Made by a program: the position numbers and the translations under genes. From Diplocarpon mali (Eukaryota; Ascomycota; Leotiomycetes; Helotiales; Drepanopezizaceae), in assembly GCA_024741835.1 (NCBI GenBank), contig JAENRP010000115.1, forward strand, positions 54,651 through 118,650: DNA of 64,000 nt. The letters run 5' to 3'. This document shows, in pieces, positions 60,473-64,000 of this stretch. Within the stretch, counting starts at the first letter, position 1, and every line of letters begins with the position of its first letter. The notes below the pieces were generated by a model, which was not told where the DNA came from, did no database searches, and worked only from the letters and a program-made list of their open reading frames with translations.

Positions 60473-61315
60473 ATGGCGGTTATTGCCTTAGGTAGTAAAT
60501 CCCTAAGCACTCCTAATAATAAACTAATATTAGAAGGAGGATTTTCTTAGGACGGAAAAGCTCTAAGATCATTAGAAGATATAGTGACTACCTATAGAAT
60601 ATTAGGCGAAATAGAATAATAGGTATTTTTGAACTCATTTATTAATATGCTTAATTATAGAATTTCCGCTATAGAAGAAGGATTTCTAAGGTTTAATGAT
60701 TTCTTTGATAATAAACTTAAAATTAAAGGTATTAATTATAAGAAATTTTTATAAGAGTACTAAGGGTATACTAACTTAGTGGATTTGTTTCGAAAGAACT
60801 AAGATAAGAAAGATGAATGTATAAAGAGGCTAAGATAATTCACTAAAGGTACTTAAGGCATGCTTTTCCAAAGTCACTTTATGAATGATATTATTACTAA
60901 TAATACCCTGCGGGGGCTTGGTAAAATCTTTGAAACCTATTAACCTATAGTAAAAGCTATATAGGTATTAAACTATTTTATAATATAAGAGGGTATAAAG
61001 AAACTCTAAGGAAATAGCATAAGAAGTAGAAAGTTCGTAGGATTCTTAAGCACTATTATATACTCTACTATTCAAACTATAAAAGATAATCCTTTATAGT
61101 ATAACAATTTCGCACTTCCTAACTAAACTGTTTTAAATACCCTCGGCCTTTAATAATTATAGTGCGGACTGCTTATTATAAAAGAAAAGATGATTTACCT
61201 AGCTAAGTATATAATGAACTTCTTTAATAATAAGTCGGAGAGATAGGAATTTGTTATATCTGCCACTTTAAAGCTACTATTACCCTTGGTAGAATAGACT
61301 AATAAGGAAGATTTG

Positions 61316-61338
61316 ACTTATAGGCCCGGCCTATAGGT
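61316..61338 (+). repeat. 23-bp palindrome copy 17 (X2)
   Basis: ACTTATAGGCC, C, GGCCTATAGGT; reads T-Y-R-P-G-L-stop-V. Confidence 0.8.
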
Positions 61339-61501
61339 GGAAGTACCATATAAGGAGGAGGTCCTTAAGCATAAGGTGCCTATAATACTAAGAATATAAA
61401 TTGCTAACTATTATAACCCTTATTTATTAGATTTAAATGAGTTTGAATTGCCGTCTTTAGAAATGCCTTAAATACCTCGAATACTAGTAGTAAAGAAATT
61501 G

Positions 61502-61524
61502 ACTCGCGAGCCCGGCCTATAGGT
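61502..61524 (+). repeat. 23-bp palindrome copy 18 (X2)
   Basis: ACTCGCGAGCC, C, GGCCTATAGGT; reads T-R-E-P-G-L-stop-V. Confidence 0.82.
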
Positions 61525-62731
61525 TAATATATATAATAATATAGACTCAGATAATAAAATGTCAGATAAAGAGAATAATACTATCCCTAATATGCTAGAG
61601 ATTTTTAATAATAATAAGAAAGATATTACTGATATTATGCAATCCTTCCCTAAGGACTTGCAAAAATTCGTCTTAAAATTTTATAAGTCAATAATAAAAC
61701 GTTTAAAGAAAGAAGGTTAAGGAGAAGTTTTATTAGTATAAGAGGGAATGGCAAAGGCCGTCAAATAGATTATAAAGTTATAATAAGACGAATTCTCTAT
61801 AGATAATATTATATGATTCTTTATCGATTATAAGAAATTTAATAGTAACTACTATATTCTTAAAGAAAAGTCAGAAGACAGTACGACTATCGTTTCTATA
61901 GAATGCTATTAAGTTCCCCTTAATATTAAAATAATACTATAGTATGGTAATAAGTTTAAGATTATAGTAATATTAGAAATGAAAACAAGACTCTCTAAAT
62001 TTATAATAAGAATGTTTAAGGACTTTAATTTTAATAAATTCTACGCCCTTTATAAACGATAATACGCATAGTACTATAGGCTGGTAATAATAGGCCTTAA
62101 TAATAAAGATATATTATCTAATATTTACAAATTTTATACTACCCCTAACTTAAAGCTGTTTTTACTACACCTAGGGAATTATGCAATTATAGCCACTAGC
62201 AATAGAATAGCAAGCTAAGTTAAAAAAGATATATTATTAAGTTTCGCTAAGTTTAAAGTAGAGCTTAAAGCTTTGAAATTATTCTATAATATCGCCTGGA
62301 CTCCTGCTTAATATAGTACTATACTAGCTAGTAATAACCTAATATCACTCTATAGCAAAGGGTTTTTAAATATGCTTAAATTGTTTAGCTGCGCTTTCTT
62401 AAGTGCTATACGTATATATAGTTATAGTTCTCGCATAAAGACTTCATTTTTAGCATTAGCATAAGAAGAATTAGAAATGTATAGATATTATTTTCAAGTA
62501 TCTAATAAGAGACTAGTACCTCTATTCGCATTTCTTTATAATATAACTTATAGTCTGATATAATAAATGCTAAGAATATACTATAGATTGTATTTAAGTG
62601 CTCTGCTAACTTATTATAATTCTTTATATAAGCTAGTAATATACCTTAAGCTAGCATAGTTTATAGGGATTGACTACTATACAAAAGTAGTTTCTATTAG
62701 AATTGACGCTAATATAAGATTCGTTAGATTG

Positions 62732-62754
62732 ACTCCTAGGCCTAGCTCGCGGGT
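62732..62754 (+). repeat. 23-bp palindrome copy 19 (X2)
   Basis: ACTCCTAGGCC, T, AGCTCGCGGGT; reads T-P-R-P-S-S-R-V. Confidence 0.8.
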
Positions 62755-63553
62755 TACTATGCCTAATAATAGGACTATCAATTACTATATGATTCCAGTA
62801 GCTAAGCAGTCTATTAGACAATTTGCAATATAGGAAAAGTCGTACGAATCATTAATTCTTATACTACCTAGGCCTAAAAATACTTAATAGGTCTTAATAA
62901 ACCTAGCATAAAGCGCTAGTTAATAAAAGGAACTAAGCATTAAATAAAGAATACCCCTAGAGGAATATATTTCCAATAAGACTGTCCCATTTTCAGTATT
63001 TATAAAATAAGGCATATTTATTAACCTTAAGTCTAAACGGGAACCTAGCAAAGGCAGTTTTTTAACAATTAGCAATAACTATATTAAGGTAGTTAGAAAT
63101 AGAGCACTTGAGAACGGCATTAACCTAAAGGATTTTATTATTAACTCTATTAATATAAAGTGACCTTAACCTGCGAGATGGAATATTATAAGTGAATTGT
63201 CTGCTAAGTTTCGTATGACCCTTAGTATAATAAAAGGTGGCCTCCTATTAGAGGCTCTTATAGGAAAGAGACCTTAAAGCGACCTATTAGTAGTAATAAC
63301 TATAAAGGATTTATTTGCGAAAGATATGACTTAGCTAATAGCATATTTGAAAAAGTATAAATAAGAACTTTTTAAAGATTTTATTAATACTTAAAAGCTA
63401 GTTTAATAGCTAGAGCTGCAATTGTATAGAGATAAGTCGTAGACTAAGATAAGAGGCTTTAATAATAATATTAATGCTAATAATATAATCGATAAGACGA
63501 TTCTATTTAAGAAGTATAGTATTAAGAAACCCTATGCAAAGACACCTAATATA

Positions 63554-63576
63554 ACTCCTAAGCCTGGCTTGCAACT
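63554..63576 (+). repeat. 23-bp palindrome copy 20 (X2)
   Basis: ACTCCTAAGCC, T, GGCTTGCAACT; reads T-P-K-P-G-L-Q-L. Confidence 0.75.
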
Positions 63577-63892
63577 TGATTTAGCAAAGGGCAAGGCTAA
63601 GGAAGTAGTATCTATAGAATCTCCTGCCTCCCCTTCCTCTATTACCGATAATTCCCTTAAGGATAATGATAATAATAATAATAATAATACTACTATATAA
63701 GTCTCTCTTCTTATTAGTAGAAGCCGCTAAAGTATACTAGTATTTGCCTAAACTACTAAAGCTCTTATTATACTAAGACCTATCTTATCGGATACTAATA
63801 GCAATGCTATAAGAAGAAGTGGTCGTTTGGTAAAGAGAGTATTATCTAGTAATAGGTCTCCCTGCCTTTTAAAGAGAACTAAGGAAAATTGA

Positions 63893-64000
63893 TATTTAAG
63901 TTAATACTATTTTTAATTGTTTTTTGCAATTCTATAGCTTATTTATTTTGCTAGTTTCATTTTCTAACTCCTAGGCCTAGCCTATAGGTGAAAAGCTATA
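63893..64000. other. Region after X2 to window end
   Basis: AT-rich; only the palindrome copy at 63,967 is recognisable. It could be the start of a further frame outside the window. Confidence 0.5.
63967..63989 (+). repeat. 23-bp palindrome copy 21 (after X2)
   Basis: ACTCCTAGGCC, T, AGCCTATAGGT, followed by GAAAA. Lies past the X2 stop, near the window edge. Confidence 0.8.

Larger units (their letters stand above)
60473..63892 (+). pseudogene. X2: unrecognised large gene (1,139 codons), RIP-interrupted
   Basis: A single frame from ATG 60,473 (MAVIALGSKS) to TGA 63,890-63,892 with no indel that I could find. By hand I count about 58 internal stops, all but two TAA or TAG, as expected from CAA/CAG/TGG. 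Paralogue of X1 along its length: GGFSQDGKALRSLEDIV..LGEIEQQ, AIQVLNYFIIQEGIKKLQGN and a C-terminal helical MTQLIAYLKKYKQELF against X1 equivalents (stops read as Gln). An Asn run (near 63,668-63,690) precedes a basic tail RRSGRLVKR and LLKRTKEN, possibly nucleic-acid-binding. Four palindrome copies are in frame. No known domain; no claim on function. Confidence 0.75.

Overview
The window looks like a gene-poor, transposon-packed compartment of a filamentous ascomycete (Pezizomycotina) genome that has been through repeat-induced point mutation (RIP). Most of it is very AT-rich, CA/TG is scarce and TA is abundant. Long reading frames of retroelement proteins survive with few or no indels, but carry many in-frame TAA/TAG codons where Gln or Trp codons are expected. 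One block of about 5 kb (24,576 to about 29-30 kb) has near-balanced base composition, GT-AG introns and intact signal-peptide genes.

Layout, left to right. A Copia element (Copia-D, minus strand) is the oldest layer on the left. A Ty3/Gypsy element (Gypsy-1, minus, <1-13,719) sits in its pol. A chromodomain Gypsy (Gypsy-2, plus, 631-8,666) sits in Gypsy-1. Another chromodomain Gypsy (Gypsy-3, minus, 16,804-24,391) sits in its 5' end. Next comes the host island with a two-intron gene for a secreted Cys-containing protein (25,182-26,479) and a small secreted peptide precursor (27,381-27,686, minus). A non-mutated solo Copia LTR lies between them. Right of the island are a 3'-truncated Copia-A (plus, from 30,082), an orphan segment, and an old Gypsy-4 (plus, about 35.2-50.5 kb) split by Copia-B (plus, 41,748-49,350). 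Then come two tandem, paralogous, unrecognised genes of about 1,135-1,139 codons: X1 (50,678-59,950, split by Copia-C) and X2 (60,473-63,892). Copia-C (minus, 51,437-57,299) itself carries a non-mutated solo LTR of the Gypsy-1 family.

The nesting is supported by LTR pairs of equal length (281, 307, 198 and 240 bp) and by target-site duplications read directly: CTTAA/CTTAG, AGAAG, ATGGC, ATAAA, ATAAT and CTAAC.

The most interesting signal is a dispersed palindromic sequence of exactly 23 bp (ACT...AGT, GC-rich, symmetric about one centre base). I found 21 copies, in five unrelated coding contexts (Gypsy-1, Gypsy-4, Copia-C, X1, X2). Wherever the frame could be checked, ACT is almost always a whole Thr codon, giving the peptide pattern T-x-x-P-x-x-x-V/L. 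It looks like an in-frame, linker-tolerated palindromic mini-element that RIP could hardly erase. X1/X2 and this palindrome are the best candidates for an undescribed system. All calls come from reading the sequence by eye; boundaries marked 'about' are approximate.
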